Assembly (NCBI GenBank): GCA_032158295.1
Contig: CM063250.1
Span: forward strand, 4,265,001-4,329,000
DNA: 64,000 nt
Source of the DNA: Pycnopodia helianthoides
Taxonomy: Eukaryota; Echinodermata; Asteroidea; Forcipulatida; Asteriidae
Direction of reading: 5' to 3'
Shown here: one piece after another, positions 12,683 through 25,416 of the stretch
Position numbering within the stretch: the first letter of the stretch is position 1
How the letters are laid out: each line of letters starts with the position of its first letter
Notes under the pieces: generated by a model
Told to the model about the DNA's origin: nothing
The model's database searches: none
What the model saw: the letters and a program-made list of their open reading frames with translations, nothing else
Position numbers and translations under genes: made by a program

Positions 12683-13076
12683 TTTAAAGGAACATTACAG
12701 AATTGGTAAGAAAAAAACTTGTAAAATATACTTTTTGGTCACAGATTTACATAAAACCTACACGGTCTAATGATGATGATAGTAGAAAACATCCCTTGAA
12801 ATATTTCTGTCTGAAAAGCCATATTTGATGAGAAATTAATAAACTAACTTTCCGATTGGAGTTTATCGTTCAGTGAGCGTTTTATTCATTTGTTGAATCT
12901 ATATGGTTTCATGCAAATGTGTAATCGGTTTTTCACTATTTTCTCGTGACCCAGATGGCCGATCGATCTCAAACTTCTACAGGTTTGTCAGTTGATGTAT
13001 ATGGTGGATTACATAAAGTGTTTACACTGCCAGCAACTGTTTTGTTATTAAAAACAATTCTGTAATGTTCTTTTAA
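12683..13076 (-). mobile_element. TTTAAAGG element, family 1, inverted
   Basis: It has the same terminal repeat as 8541-8935, with the internal sequence reversed (TTTTTCACTATTTTCTCGTG reads on plus). Confidence 0.8.
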
Positions 13077-13525
13077 CGAGTGCAGTGAATTTGGCCTTCC
13101 AAATGGAATGGTTTGAGCCGAGCACCAATAGGGTCTACCAATGAATGTGTTTTAAACACAAAAGGTAAAATTATGAAACTTCCATCACGAAGCCCTTGTT
13201 CTCTATCAGTGACGCAAGATGATAGTGGACACAGGTTATAGATGTCCCCTAACGAACAGAGTTTCGTTTCTAGTTACTTCAGGTGCGCCATTGGAGGGTC
13301 ACGTAATCGTGTAAAGTCCGGCATGGTCCTGGAGTAAAAGCAAGACTTCCTATGACTTCACTGAACATGCAGCATTTCTGAAGCCATGTCCAAATTAACA
13401 ACGTTCATTAGACAGAAGAAGGCTCTGGTCAAATTATGGTTTCCTAAACATGCACACCCAGCTGGAGCCGACCCCACAAAATCACTATTTAGTATATATC
13501 ACTATTTTAATATAGGCTAAATAAT

Positions 13526-14300
13526 ATGCTCGTCTACAGATCAATTGATGTACTGCACATCTATGATGTGTGTCTTGAATACTACAGGAGTTGAAAGAAT
13601 GTGCTCATCCACAGATCAAATTACGTACTGCACAATCATCTATGATGTGTGTCTTGAATACTACATGAGTTGAAAGAATGTGTTCATCCACATATAAATG
13701 ATGTACTGCACATCTATGATGTGTGTTTTGAATACAACAGGAGTTGAAAGAATATGCTCATCCACAGATCATTGATGTACTGCACATCTATGATGTGTGT
13801 CTTGAATACTACAGGAGTTGAAAGAATGTGCTCATCCACAGATCAAATTACGTACTGCACAATCATCTATGATGTGTGTCTTGAATACTACATGAGTTGA
13901 AAGAATGTGTTCATCCACATATTAATGATGTACTGCACATCTATGATGTGTGTTTTGAATACAACAGGAGTTGAAAGAATATGCTCATCCACAGATCAAT
14001 TGATGTACTGCACATCTATGATGTGTGTCTTGAATACCACAGAAAATGAAAGAATGTGCTCATCCACATCAATGATGTACTGCACATCTATATGATGTGT
14101 GTTTTGAATACCACAGAAAATGAAAGAATGTGCTCATCCACATATCAATGATGTACTGCACATCTATATGATGTGTGTCTTGAATACCACATAAAATGAA
14201 AGAATGTGCTCATCCAGAAACAAAAATGATATTCTGCACATCTATACGATGTGTGTATTGAATACAACAGCAGTTGAAAGAATGTTTTTGTCCATAGAAC
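13526..14300 (+). repeat. Satellite, about 76-bp unit, 10 copies with trimer order
   Basis: Each unit contains GATGTACTGCACATCTATGA, GTGT.TTGAATAC.ACA and GAAAGAATGTGCTCATCCACA. Units 1-3 and 4-6 repeat as a block of about 230 bp. Units 7-9 share a different third part (CCACAGAAAATG). Short frames across it are repeat artefacts. Confidence 0.85.
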
Positions 14301-14457
14301 CAAAAGATGTGCCATTCCTTTAAGAGAATCAATGACCCGGAGCAAAATTGACTTAGATGACAAAACATACATCAGCTTGCTTTGCCTTATCGTGTTGGGT
14401 TTCTAGATAAAAAAAAAACCGCTGCAAACAAAGACGGCCTGAAGCTCAAGTCCACTG

Positions 14458-14570
14458 AGTCGCTTAGCAGAAGAAAAACATGCCAAGCCAATGTTAGCGG
14501 AGGACCAGTCAATCAATATACGATGAGATGTATCAAATTCAGCTGGTAACCTACTTCTGCTAAGTAATAT
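14458..14570. repeat. TGCTTAGCAGAA-type inverted repeat
   Basis: GCTTAGCAGAAG at about 14461 is inverted as CTTCTGCTAAGTA at about 14553, with GGTAACC inside. It shares these words with 52880-53150. Confidence 0.45.
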
Positions 14571-16360
14571 CTTATACAAAATAGTGTCCTTTATTAAAGT
14601 TCTTATCTCTGTTGGTTCATAAAGTTATTGTCTCAACACAATTACTAGGAGATAATTATATGTCAACTTGTTCGACAAAAGAGTGACAATTGGACACCTC
14701 CACTGCGTTTCCAGGCAGGCAATAAACCAAAATAACCCAATGAGACATTTTACTTGTCGTATCATTGTCACACCATGGACTCAAGAACTGCAAAAACAAC
14801 AGCTGCTGAACAAGTTCTTTTTTTTCCGTGTAATCCCCCTTGCTTTATAATTATTAAACATTGATACAAATCATACGGTGCATTATTACCATCGACATTG
14901 TTTTTGTTTGCCTCCTTTGAGCTGTGTTCAAATCGTGCCTGCAGGAATTCCCGGCTCTGCGGCTCTTTTGTAAACATTATGATGTCACAGGTCAATTATA
15001 ATCTGTCCAAATGAATAATTACATTTGACTGATATACAACTGGGCTGCGAGTAAATCTCATAAACGGAGAAAATAAAACACTGTACCCATTCTCGTTTTT
15101 GTTAATACGCCACTTATGTACATCTCTTCAAAATAGAATTAATCACAGAGTGTACATTTGATATATACTTTGAGATGCAACGAATCAAATCCTTATATAA
15201 ATATTCAACTTTTAACTTCTCGATTGATTACAGGAAATGTCCGTAAACAAATATTTGAACGTCGGTTGTGTAATCCTGTCCTGTGATACTTCTAAAAGGT
15301 TATTTCTTTTATTTATTTATTTGAGTTCAATTTATTTGATGAAGCTTTCTCTTAAAGAACTTCACCCTGTCTTGCTCCAAGAAAAGACTTCAGAAGAGGA
15401 CCCTGAAATAAGAACCTGAATAGCGCAAACAAACAATAAAACATCGCCAATGGAAATCTTTTAAACGTGAACAGCACCGAACTTTAATGTAATTACAGCA
15501 GCAGTCAAGGAACCTCGAGCTGTACATTGAGATTAAAAGATTCCTTTCTTATACTCCATTGGATACAAAATGGCACCTTAGGAACGGTGACGTCATAATT
15601 TGCGACATCTGGCAAGAGATTTGTTTTTCTCCAGGTTTTATCTCTTTTTTTTATTGTTATTAATAAACGCGCCTAGCAACGACCGAGCCTGCCTCCCATC
15701 GATCTCAAATCACCGACCAACCTTGTGAAGAAGACAACCATTTGCCTTTCAAGCAATTCATATGGAAATAAACAATGCAGAAATTGCGTTCGATGGTCAC
15801 AAAACCATTATTTTTTAATGGGATTTTTTATCGGCGCAGCTTATTGTTGTCTTCATGTATAGTTTAAAATACAAATATGTGGTTTTTTTTTTATCAGTTG
15901 AGCTTTTGTACTTTTTTTTTACCTTCGAGGAGATGCACACTATATTTAGAAATACAAACTTTTTAAATTACATTATGATTTTTACTGAAGTGGAAGGGTT
16001 AGTCGAGAACGAAGCACATCGGGGGAAACTAAATTAAAACACGAATAAGATCTGTCTGTATACGAATTAGAAGCGCGCCTCTAGGCTGAATATTTCACAC
16101 GACACAGACACGTATGTACAAAAAAATAAAATTCCGGACACGAATTTCTGTCAACTGAGTTTATAAGGAGAGAGGACAGTTCTGTATAGAATTCCCCCCC
16201 CCCCCGTCCATTACTAGACCACAAAATCGGGTTAATTACCAGACTGATGGACAATTTTAAGGGAAGAAGTGGGGCGCATAGAACATAATATAGAGTTCCA
16301 TCGTCGAGTCATGTAGGCAGAAGAAAATGAAGATGCACTCCACACAAAAACTAATGAGCG
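14570..16360. other. Unrecognised non-coding DNA
   Basis: Apart from the dispersed repeat at 14914 and a C run at 16194-16205, nothing is recognised. Confidence 0.45.
14914..14995 (+). repeat. Dispersed repeat, copy 1 of 2
   Basis: TTGAGCTGTGTTCAAATCGTGCCTGCAGGAA...CTCTTTTGTAAACAT.ATGATGTCA recurs at 42523-42604 in the same orientation with few changes. Confidence 0.65.
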
Positions 16361-16362
16361 TC

Positions 16363-16705
16363 AGTTTAAAGATACATTCTCAAAACTTCCTGGTCAGGAT
16401 TGATCCCCGTGTGGGCCCCTGACTCATTTGTGGGTCAGTATAACCTGGAATCCGTGTCAAAATGACCCATAATGTGTCCAATTGACGCAGTGAATCCGAG
16501 ATAAGTAAAAAAAAAAAAAAAAAAAAAAATAAATAAATAAATAAAAAAATTAAATAAAAAAAAATTAATAAAAATTTAAAAAAAAACAAAAACAAACAAA
16601 CTAGTTTTCGGGTCAGCCTTAAACAAAAATGGTTCAAGCCCCACTGGAACCCTGAATCTGGGTCAATTCTGACCCGGATTTTTTTTTTTAGAGTTTTTAA
16701 AGATT
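16363..16705. repeat. GGGTCA-type repeat with internal poly(A)
   Basis: The imperfect inverted ends are AAAACTTCCTGGTCAGGATTGA on the left and TCAATTCTGACCCGGA...TAGAGTTTT on the right. A pure A tract at about 16507-16529 and an A/T-rich stretch to 16600 lie inside. Confidence 0.55.
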
Positions 16706-16709
16706 GCAT

Positions 16710-18670
16710 TGAGATGATGATTTGTTTTCTTCACATTATTTCTTGGACAAGATTCTCTGGAAACTCACTCCAGCTTTATTGAAAATAAAGACCACCGCCC
16801 CAAAATAATGGGTATCTTCGATCGGTGAGAGTCACTCAAAATCTAAGAAATATTTTGTGCACAAACTTTTTAAATGAGAAAGGTTCAATGGAGCAAATTG
16901 CAAGAATATTGCTTTCGGAGTTTTTTTATGATATTATAATTATATTGAATGAAAGTAGGCGAGAGCATTTGTGTGATTTTCAAAAATGTGCCGGCTCTGA
17001 AGGCTTCCAAACTACAACGTAAAGCACTAAAAAAAGAATTTTAAAACAGTTGCTACTGTCTTTTATAGGTTTGTTTATTAAATATTTGAGAGAAAAACTG
17101 GATTATTTGTTTTCTATTTTCCCAAATAATGCATCCTTCAGTGTGGTAGAGGAGACCACTCTATTTACACCATTCATATACGCTCCTTGTAATCACTCAC
17201 GGTGGATTAATCTGAGTTTTGCGTCATTCTACCCCCCGCCCCTCCCCCACTTCCATCTGCTCGATCTTCAAGCATTATTTGAATGCCCAGTTTTAGAAAT
17301 GATTGTCCCCAAAATAACCACACTTAGTGAATTTGTCAAAGAGTTTTTCATAGCAAATTGACTTGGTGGGAAAGACTGATGACGGCACTGTACCAACAAG
17401 GCAAAAACACATTTTTGAAAAATGAGAGACTCAAACGTTTTGGTGAGATGTTAGCGCAGTTGTGTGAAATTTCATGAAATATTTCTGTCTTAAGACGGTC
17501 CTGTATGATATATTATTTAAAGGAACATTACAGAATTGGTAAGAAAACAAATTGTAAAATATACTTTTTGATCACAGATTTACATAAAACTTACACGGTC
17601 TAATGATGATGATAGTAGAAAACATCCCTTGAAATATTTCTGTCTAAAATGCCATATTTGATGAGAAATGAATAAACTAATTTTCCGATTGGAGTTTATC
17701 GCTCAGTAAGCGTTTTATTCATTTGTTGAATCTATAAGATTTCATGCAAAATGTGTAATCGGTTTTTCACTATTTTCTCGTGACCCAGTTGGCCGATCGA
17801 TTTCCTTTGTTATGTCAATCGAGGACCTATTTTTTCCCTTTTGTTACAAGTTCTCGGATTGAATGTCACATGACGTACACCCTTTACACCGACACTTGTA
17901 CGAGGAACGCCTCTGTCATCCCACCGGTCCCTTTGTTATTTGAATTTAAACTTTCTAAAGAAACCTCCGTTGTTTCAGCACAACCTCATGGCAAGGTTCT
18001 CTGACAACAAGAAACCGGTTTCGAGGACTGATTGTCCCGTTCGTTCACCGTGCTCAATAAGCAAAGTCCCGTAATACATATACACAGTACTCAAGGCCAC
18101 TAAAACACAAGATTGGGTAACCCTTTTCTCGTCATTGGTTTTTCAATTTCCTCGAAAAGAGATAGAGGGCGCACACAACCAAACTTAATATTCATAAATC
18201 ATTATTAATGTTATTACATCAAGCCGAGTAAGGTACAGAAAACAGACATCTTAGCTGTCAATTTAAATTGACGATAATGGTTAAAGAAGTAGACCTACTT
18301 TCGCCCTAATTTCACGCGTGAATGAACAAGACCATCATTTAACGCTTCAACTGTTTCATCGTTTGCTACCTAGAACTCGCTGAGGGTATGTTATGTCTTG
18401 TTTTGAACATTGCAAAACCTGAATTGTGTTTTAGCCATAAAACTAGCTGTTCTTTGAATTGAAGTCAGAATTTCGATCTGTAATTACATTTTTGTACGAT
18501 AATACAAATTTTATGATTTGCACACTCCAAGAGACCGTATGAAAGATCCTGGCCCAAGGCTGGTAAGCAGGCGGAAAATCTTGGCCAACAGAAATGGGTT
18601 GCCTGCAAAAGTGCATTAGTATTAACACCGTTGTGGCTGGTGCCCTGCGGTCAATTTCATTCACAGAGCT
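16710..18670. other. Mostly unrecognised DNA around a truncated element
   Basis: Besides the family 1 fragment at 17516, I see no gene or repeat. The 103-codon frame at 17050-17361 has no domain I know. Confidence 0.45.
17516..17802 (-). mobile_element. TTTAAAGG element, family 1, truncated
   Basis: The left end is intact (TTTAAAGGAACATTACAGAA). Similarity stops after GGCCGATCGAT near 17802, so the right terminal repeat and about 100 bp are missing. Confidence 0.75.
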
Positions 18671-18672
18671 GC

Positions 18673-19014
18673 TTAAAGGCAGGGTGTACTTTTGGTAATT
18701 TCTCCACGTCAAGTTAATGACCATAAAAACTTATTTCGTAAAGAGAACTGGAGAGCTGCTAATGTTATAAAACATTGCCAGAAACGGCCCCCTATAAAGT
18801 AATTTACAGTTTTATAGAATGAGCTGTTTGGGATTTGAATCTGAGAAACTCTCAGGCATCTAAAGCACACAATTCTATACAACAAGGGTGTTTTTTCTTT
18901 CCACGACCGATTGAGCCAAAACTGTCACACGTTTTTTTGTTTTATGCAGATGTTGGAATACGCCAAGTGAGGATATTGGTCTTTGACATTTACCAAAAGT
19001 ATAACCTGCTTTAA
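18673..19014. mobile_element. TTTAAAGG element, family 4
   Basis: The ends are TTAAAGGCAGGGTGTACTTT and the inverse, CAAAAGTATAACCTGCTTTAA. The interior GGGTGTTTTTTCTTTCCACGACCGATTGAGC is a form I recall as abundant in echinoderm genomes. It abuts the next element. Confidence 0.7.
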
Positions 19015-19442
19015 AGGTAGGGTCATAGATTGGGTTTTTGTTAACGTAATGCTGATTTATAGACAAACATATCAAGAAAAAATACAATAAAAGTGTCATA
19101 ATGAAAGTTCCAGGCGACAATAGTGTGTATACTTATGAGAGAAAATAGAACGTCGAATCCATCCACGTTTAGCGAGGTGACACCGAGTGCCAACCGCATC
19201 CCTGGCCGCAGCATTTGCGAACGGTCACCAACCCTTAGCAATCTGAAAAACGATTCATGCATGAATCGTTTCTCAGATTCAAATGTTTTTTTCGGGTGTA
19301 AACAATATCCAAACCATGCTACTTCAAAGGAAGTCCTTTCTCCAAATAGTTTATACTATCAACATCTGCAGCGCAATTCTCACCGAATTTGTAATGGCAA
19401 TTTCTTGTTGGAGTATTTACCAATCTATGACCTTACCTTTAA
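19010..19442. mobile_element. TTTAAAGG element, family 5
   Basis: The ends are TTTAAAGGTAGGGTCATAGATTGG and the inverse, CCAATCTATGACCTTACCTTTAA. A perfect 24-bp palindrome centred on ATGCAT lies at 19248-19271. Confidence 0.72.
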
Positions 19443-19444
19443 GC

Positions 19445-22145
19445 AGAAAACTGCTTAACAAGTAGCTGGAAACCAGTCACAATGGCATGACATTTTGGCC
19501 GGTAACCTTTTTTCTGGTAAGCGAAGACTTATTTTAAAGCAGCTTTGGGGCCCAGTGTCACGATACAAGAGTCAACTGGATCTGCTGTTACCGGAAACCC
19601 AAATCTAATTAATGTTGTTACCGAGTGCGTCAGAATGTCTGTGCAGAGTCGTGCCCTGTATACGCATGTGACTTATACAGTTAGTGTTGTTTACAATGAA
19701 AGACAATGACGGACGAAGAATATTGGATTGAAGGGCAGTAACAACAATCAGTCCAGAAAAACAAACTTCCACCCAGAAGGTTGACGACACCCTTGATTAT
19801 TACTGAAACCCTACTCTCAGTCAATTAGAATTTACAAAAATATTACAAGCTATAGGAGGCCTTATATTGTTTGTCCACCTCAAAATTCCGGATGTCGAAC
19901 ATGAGCAAAGGCTAACTATTATAAAATGTTTTGAATAAGGAAGGCCTGACAATATATTATATATATAAATCACAGAGGTTCGTTAAATTTAAACAAAATG
20001 GCAGTTTTTCTCAGTTTCTTTGTCATTGATTGAAAGAAAAAATAATTTGATGTGAGTCGAGCCACATTAACTGATTTTGAGATATTTTTGTTCGTTTAGT
20101 GCTTTTTTTTTTGAAAGAGAAAAAACATCAAAGAAAACCCAGATCCATTTTTTTTTTTTTGTTCTAAAATACTTTATGAAAATTGCATCCAAAATCCTTA
20201 GAAGTCTGCCTCCATTGTTCAACTCTTCACTAGAAACTACGGAAAATCATTTGTCACATGATTGTGTACTTTTTGAAAAAAATCCTGACAGAATGGAATC
20301 GATTATTTTTAGCTCACAACTTAATTTGAACCTCGTTGTTCAATCTATTAATGCACGCCTTCCTCAAGGGTGACTTTACAGACGTCCACAATATCCTTGG
20401 CCGACTAAAACACAAAATACTCGGCCTTGGCATTCAAAAAAATATAAAGGGGGTATTCTTCCTGTGTTTGCTTTACTGGAAGTAATTTCCTTTACGCAGA
20501 AAAAATATATATATAGTTGTTAACCTAGTTTATCGACTGATTCTTGGCGAAAGTGTGATTTGTTCCATCTCGGCTTGACTCAATACTGACCGAAGACATC
20601 GTCCGTCGATTCTGCTCGAAGTGTAACCATATAGGGATGTACACACTATACCCTATACGTGATGGCTGTGTGTAAAGCTTCTGGTGTGCGTGCTGTCTAT
20701 GAACCAAGATAATGTACAATAGTTGTTCACTTTTGCAAAACTGTGTCTCGCGGTATTTTATCTCTATTTGAAATAAGACAGGATATGGTGTCACGTTTTA
20801 AGAACCGACGCGAAATGACAATGTATGAATCAAGTTATGGTACAGTATTGATAATGTAAAACTTACGTACCAGGGATACCTGCTTAGTTCTCTAAGTGGA
20901 TCTAGATTTGGTGTATATAGTTGTGGCAATATAAAGCCACCTCTGAAATGTGAATTGATTTAAGGTACAGCCCTGTACAACTGATACCTCTTGCATGCTT
21001 ACTGTTTGTGAATCAAGATAATGTACAACATTCATGACAATGGTAAGACTGCTACGTCACTGATACTTCTACTCCTTTTTAATCAACGCTTGATCATTGG
21101 TAACTTTGTCAAGCACGACGCCGTCAGGCAGCTCACTCCATCACTATTACTAAATCTCATCAAAGTATAGTTGATGTATTGACCAATGAGCTGACCCAAT
21201 TTAACTAACGTCATCACTACAATAATCTTTGGTGTTTAATTTTTGTTAGTCCATGTGCCAGTGTGTTGTACAGCGTAGTGTGCATTTTAGGCGACGTGAT
21301 GTGTACACGCTTACCAAAGTTTGCTTTACGCGCAATATGACGAGCATGGCAGACAGTAGCCGCATGTGACGTAGGTGTATTAGGGGTCAGTACCAGAAAT
21401 TGCTCACGTACGGAACGCCTAAAGGGACGGGTAAAGCAATTAAATAGGCTAAACAAACAACCTGAGTATTGCGTTGCTTCGAACTATTTCGTTCCTTCGA
21501 AATACTATCTTGGGGCTCCTTATACTAATGCGACATCTTGCTTAAATTTATTGGGGGTATTTGATTGTTATTTGTTGCTCTGCTCTTTTTCACTGACAGT
21601 CGTTGAATGCGCTGATTTTCAGCCTGGTAGGTGAATGTTTTTTGTTTTTTTTTTTGGGGGGGGGGTTAATTATGTATTTATACATTTATAAATTAGCGAT
21701 TAATTATGCAGCCATTCATTGTGTTGATGTACATTCAGCTAATGATTGTACAGGAGTTTCCTCCCCTCGTTTATGTCGTCCCCCATCGCTCTTACGCGTT
21801 TATTTTCTGACGTGTATATGTGAATTCAAATATTAACTTGGATCTCTTGAAATGAAAAGAGAGCGTTGACATTGTCTGAACTTTGATATTTTTACCAAGA
21901 AAAAAAATCATCAAATGGTTTCTTCTTTTTTTTTTCCCCTTCGGTTGTTAACAGTTGATCAACTTTTTCAATAAAGACATCGGCAATGGAAGCTGTTTAC
22001 CAATCACAGTGATTAATGAGAGTGACCTAAAGTTTGGACGCGCAGTATCTCAGAAGGGTAATGAGCCCAACCAAACGCATGACGTACATTTCCTCGCTAG
22101 TTGGTTGTGTAAGAGTTTGTACAATACACAATTTTGCCAAAGGGG
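19445..22145. other. Unrecognised non-coding DNA
   Basis: It contains AATCAAGATAATGTACAA phrases at 20703 and 21011, like those of the 44545 duplication, and the dispersed repeat at 21290. No gene is seen. Confidence 0.45.
21290..21405 (+). repeat. Dispersed repeat with TGTGACGTA end, intact copy
   Basis: GGCGACG...GTGTACACGCTTACCA, then GAGCATGGCAGACAGTAGCC and GCATGTGACGTAGGTGTA, parallels 53700-53795. A shorter match (CTGTAGCCGCGTGTGACGTAAGTGTA) is at 33521. Confidence 0.5.
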
Positions 22146-22147
22146 CC

Positions 22148-22510
22148 TTAAAGTTATCATACAGGATTGGTAGAGCTGACAAAACAGTCGCAAACAAAGT
22201 TCATGCTTTGTGTGATTAACCATATACATGAAATAACGAACCTGTGAAAATTTGAGCTCAATTGGTCATCGAGATCACGAGAAAATAGTGAAAAGAGACC
22301 TTATGTGTTTTCTGTTTTTCAAACAACGAGTTCATTATCGCGCGCGATAAAAACTATTGTTTTATTCATTGCTCAGAAACGATAGCATTTTAGGCAGAAA
22401 TATTTTAAGGAACCCTTTCTACCATTACTTACTTTAAATCATGTAAGTTATGTGTGAATCTGTGAGCATTTGTGTTTTTCGATCTTACCAATAGTGTACA
22501 GGGCCTTTAA
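22148..22510 (-). mobile_element. TTTAAAGG element, family 2, inverted
   Basis: The right end is the inverse of TTAAAGGCCCTGTACACTAT. The left end instead resembles TTAAAGGTATTATACAGGAT. The central palindrome TTATCGCGCGCGATAA is at 22335-22350. It shares its last bases with the next element. Confidence 0.72.
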
Positions 22511-22894
22511 AGGTACTATTCAAGGATTGGGGAGAGAGCTGACAAAATAGTCGCAGAGGGTGTTCACGTTTCGAGTGGTCAGCCATATTCGTTAACTAAC
22601 AAACAGCCCTGTGAAAATTTGGGCTTTAATCCGTTGAGTAAACCATGCACAATGTTTCCCGTTTGTAAACACATTGTCCTTCATTTTGGTTGAAAACAAC
22701 GAAATCAGGTGTTTCGTTTTTGTTATGTTTTCAGATACAGTTTTCTCGAATATGGATTTATTTCAGAGGGAAATATTTCACAGAGAAAAATGGTTCTAGT
22801 ATGAACTTCATAATCAGTGGCCATTTAGACTATTAAAATTCAATAAATTATATTTTATATCCTTATCCTTACCAATCCTTTATTTCACCTTTAA
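22506..22894. mobile_element. TTTAAAGG element, related family 2b
   Basis: It starts at the shared CCTTTAAAGG joint (22504-22513) and ends CCTTTAAA at 22894. The ends carry AAGGATTGG. The inner part (TTTCTCGAATATGGATTTAT, CAGAGGGAAATATTTCACAG) is the reverse of 37389-37761. Confidence 0.7.
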
Positions 22895-23094
22895 ATGTAT
22901 TTACTATAGTACACAATCGTTATTAATAATCGAAAATAAAACAAACATATACAACGGTTTCAAATATCAGAGCTTGATTTTTCTAAAAACAGTTTTATTT
23001 GTCCCTTATTTTTACACAAAACATCGCCCCACGGTGCTAGCATCTCATTCACGTCCCAAGTATACACATTGACATTGCAGGCTCCAATTCCCAG

Positions 23095-23131
23095 TCTATA
23101 TAAAGGGAGCAGACTGTGTTGTCCTTCGCAA
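23095..23131 (+). promoter_or_regulatory. Weak candidate TATA promoter
   Basis: CTATATAAAGGGAGCAG at 23096 has the form of a strong TATA box, with a possible start near 23127. The following 60-codon frame has no known domain. Confidence 0.15.
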
Positions 23132-23875
23132 CTCACATTGCATTGAATAAAGGAAGACAAAAAACAGTCGACAGAAACATTAAAGGTCAGCAGCATCGGA
23201 CGTTTGTTTTCGGACTTCGGGCTAATCGATGCGACTGGCCTTTGACAAACCACGGCTTTGTGACCGGCTCTGACTTTGGCTGCCCCGTACGACTCGTGCT
23301 TGCTTAAGTTTCAACACAACCCGACAGAGCCATATTAAAGCCAAAGCCATGATTTCGAAATGGCTCCTTGGTTGTTTCCATGCCCTCCCAACAACCCAAC
23401 CCGCCCGATGCATTTTCAAAAGCACGAATCCCCGGTGCATCATTACTTTCCATCACAGTTCATTGCGCGCTCTTTTTCACCTTCTTGTCATCCGTTACGT
23501 TATGTTTTATTCAGGTCACGACGCCGTGCAGACAGCGTTAGCTCGTATGGGCAACCTACGTATGCTTTTATTCCTACTACGCAATTACCATCATTAATTA
23601 AGTGCCGCCCGGATTTCTCTGAGAGAAAATTGTTTTGTCGTTGTAATAGTTTGTTTTTTTCTTTTTAAAACAAAACTTATGATTACAAGCCAGTATTAGT
23701 CAAACTCTGAGGAGATTGAACTCGTTGAAGATGTCAAACATTGATACCTCAATTATGTATACCGTCAAAAACATTCAGGGGGCCCTGTTTTGAGTTAAGT
23801 TACATAAATTATCTCAACCGTTTGTTCACCTGGTAATCACTTAACGTATATATTTAAATCACTAGAGTTTTCCTG

Positions 23876-24243
23876 TTTAAAGGGAAGGTATACGTTTGGT
23901 AATCACTCAAAACATTAATGGCAATAAAAACTTGCTTGGTTAGAAGTACAGCAACTTTCGATAGTATAAAGCATTTTGAGAAAATATTTCAAATCAAAAT
24001 ATTGGGATATGGAAAAAGATGTCAGTTTTTTATCCCCCCAAATTTAAATCTAAGAAACATTTCTGTGTATTCCTATTAGGGGTTATTCTTTATGCGTGGA
24101 CATAATTCGCTGCGGATTTTGGCGATATTTCAAAAACGCGACATTTTCACAGGTTAGATTTATTGTATATTGCTATCTACATTTATATAGGATTAAAACA
24201 ATCAAACTTTCTCAAAAACCAAAAGTATACTTTGCCTTTAAAA
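23876..24243. mobile_element. TTTAAAGG element, family 3
   Basis: The ends are TTTAAAGGGAAGGTATACGTTTGG and the inverse of TTTAAAGGCAAAGTATACTTTTGG. Inside are GGCGATATTTCAAAAACGCG and TTTTCACAGGTTAGATTTAT. Confidence 0.72.
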
Positions 24244-24244
24244 T

Positions 24245-25415
24245 AGGTTAGGGTTAAGTTTTAAACAGGGCTTAGAATATGAGGGATGTTGAACTCAGTT
24301 TAGAGATCGGAATCGAAATGTGTTTCACAATTCCACAGGACACTCTTAAAAATGCACGATTATAAATTGTATGGCTGTTCTGGGAAACAGAAATAGCATC
24401 CTATGGTATTTGAGGCATTGCATGGTGAGGTATCAATGTATATTCGATTTGCAGTAACACTATGTGTATAATTATCTACTTTGCTAAGTAGATTTTTGTT
24501 CTTTAGAGAACTTGTCTTGCTATTTGTTCTATTACCGCAGAGTAGATTTTCGGAATTCGGGAGACTTCTCAGTTCTGAAAAGAACTGTCCTGCTTATTAA
24601 CTAGTACCTGCATGGGAGGAAGGTAGGAAATCGGCCTGGACTACTTTAGCTTTGTGGATCGGGCAAATTGCATCAATGCTCTGAAAGGAAAGAAGAAGAG
24701 GGGAAAAAAATAACAACAACAATACAGAGAAGGGGGAAAATGCCATAAAATCGTAGTACGGGCTACACTTTACGATTATAACCAGAACAGACTACGTAAA
24801 CCGACGAAAATGTCTCGCACAGTCAAAATTACAAAAAGTCAGTTATGTAAATGGCAAGTCGTATTTCAGAATATGATATTTTCATCAGTCAAGTCCAGAC
24901 GCAAAGTAAACAATAAAAAAAAATTAAAAAACAAGATACATGAGTTACCAACGAATATAATACAAAGACATGAAATCTTAATCGATATGAATTTGTCTTT
25001 TATGATAAATTCTAACAAGGCAAGGGCCCTTGCGGCAACACCTCGCATTGTAAACGACCGGCCCCAAAGTCTCCAGAGACATGCCTGACGACAGAACGGG
25101 CAGCGGAGCGAAACCCTCTGACGTCATACACCCCTGGAACCACCACAAGAGACACCGGTTAGGTTTCATTAAAACAAAAAAAAGCATGGATGATAATGTA
25201 TTTCCAATAGAACATTTTAATGGTATGGTAGTGAAACTGAAATAGGATGGGACTTAATCATTATTCTGATCATTACATATTTACGAATTATTTTGGACAT
25301 GCGGGTACGGACGAAGGCTGATAAAAAAAAACACTCCAATTACGTGCATCGGTCGCAGCTTTAATATAAAATAGTGCTATTAAGGTGTGCAAGGCACCAC
25401 TCCAAACTTCTCCGG
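24245..25415. other. Unrecognised non-coding DNA
   Basis: No gene or known repeat is recognised between the family 3 element and the nested GGGTCA repeat. Confidence 0.45.
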
Positions 25416-25416
25416 G

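Noticed and set aside
13907..14095. Frame with repeated MYCTSMMCVLNTT
   Set aside because: It is a by-product of the 76-bp satellite.
16380..16709. 109-codon minus frame with a Phe/Leu-rich core resembling membrane segments
   Set aside because: The hydrophobic core is just a poly(A) and A/T-rich stretch read backwards inside a GGGTCA repeat.
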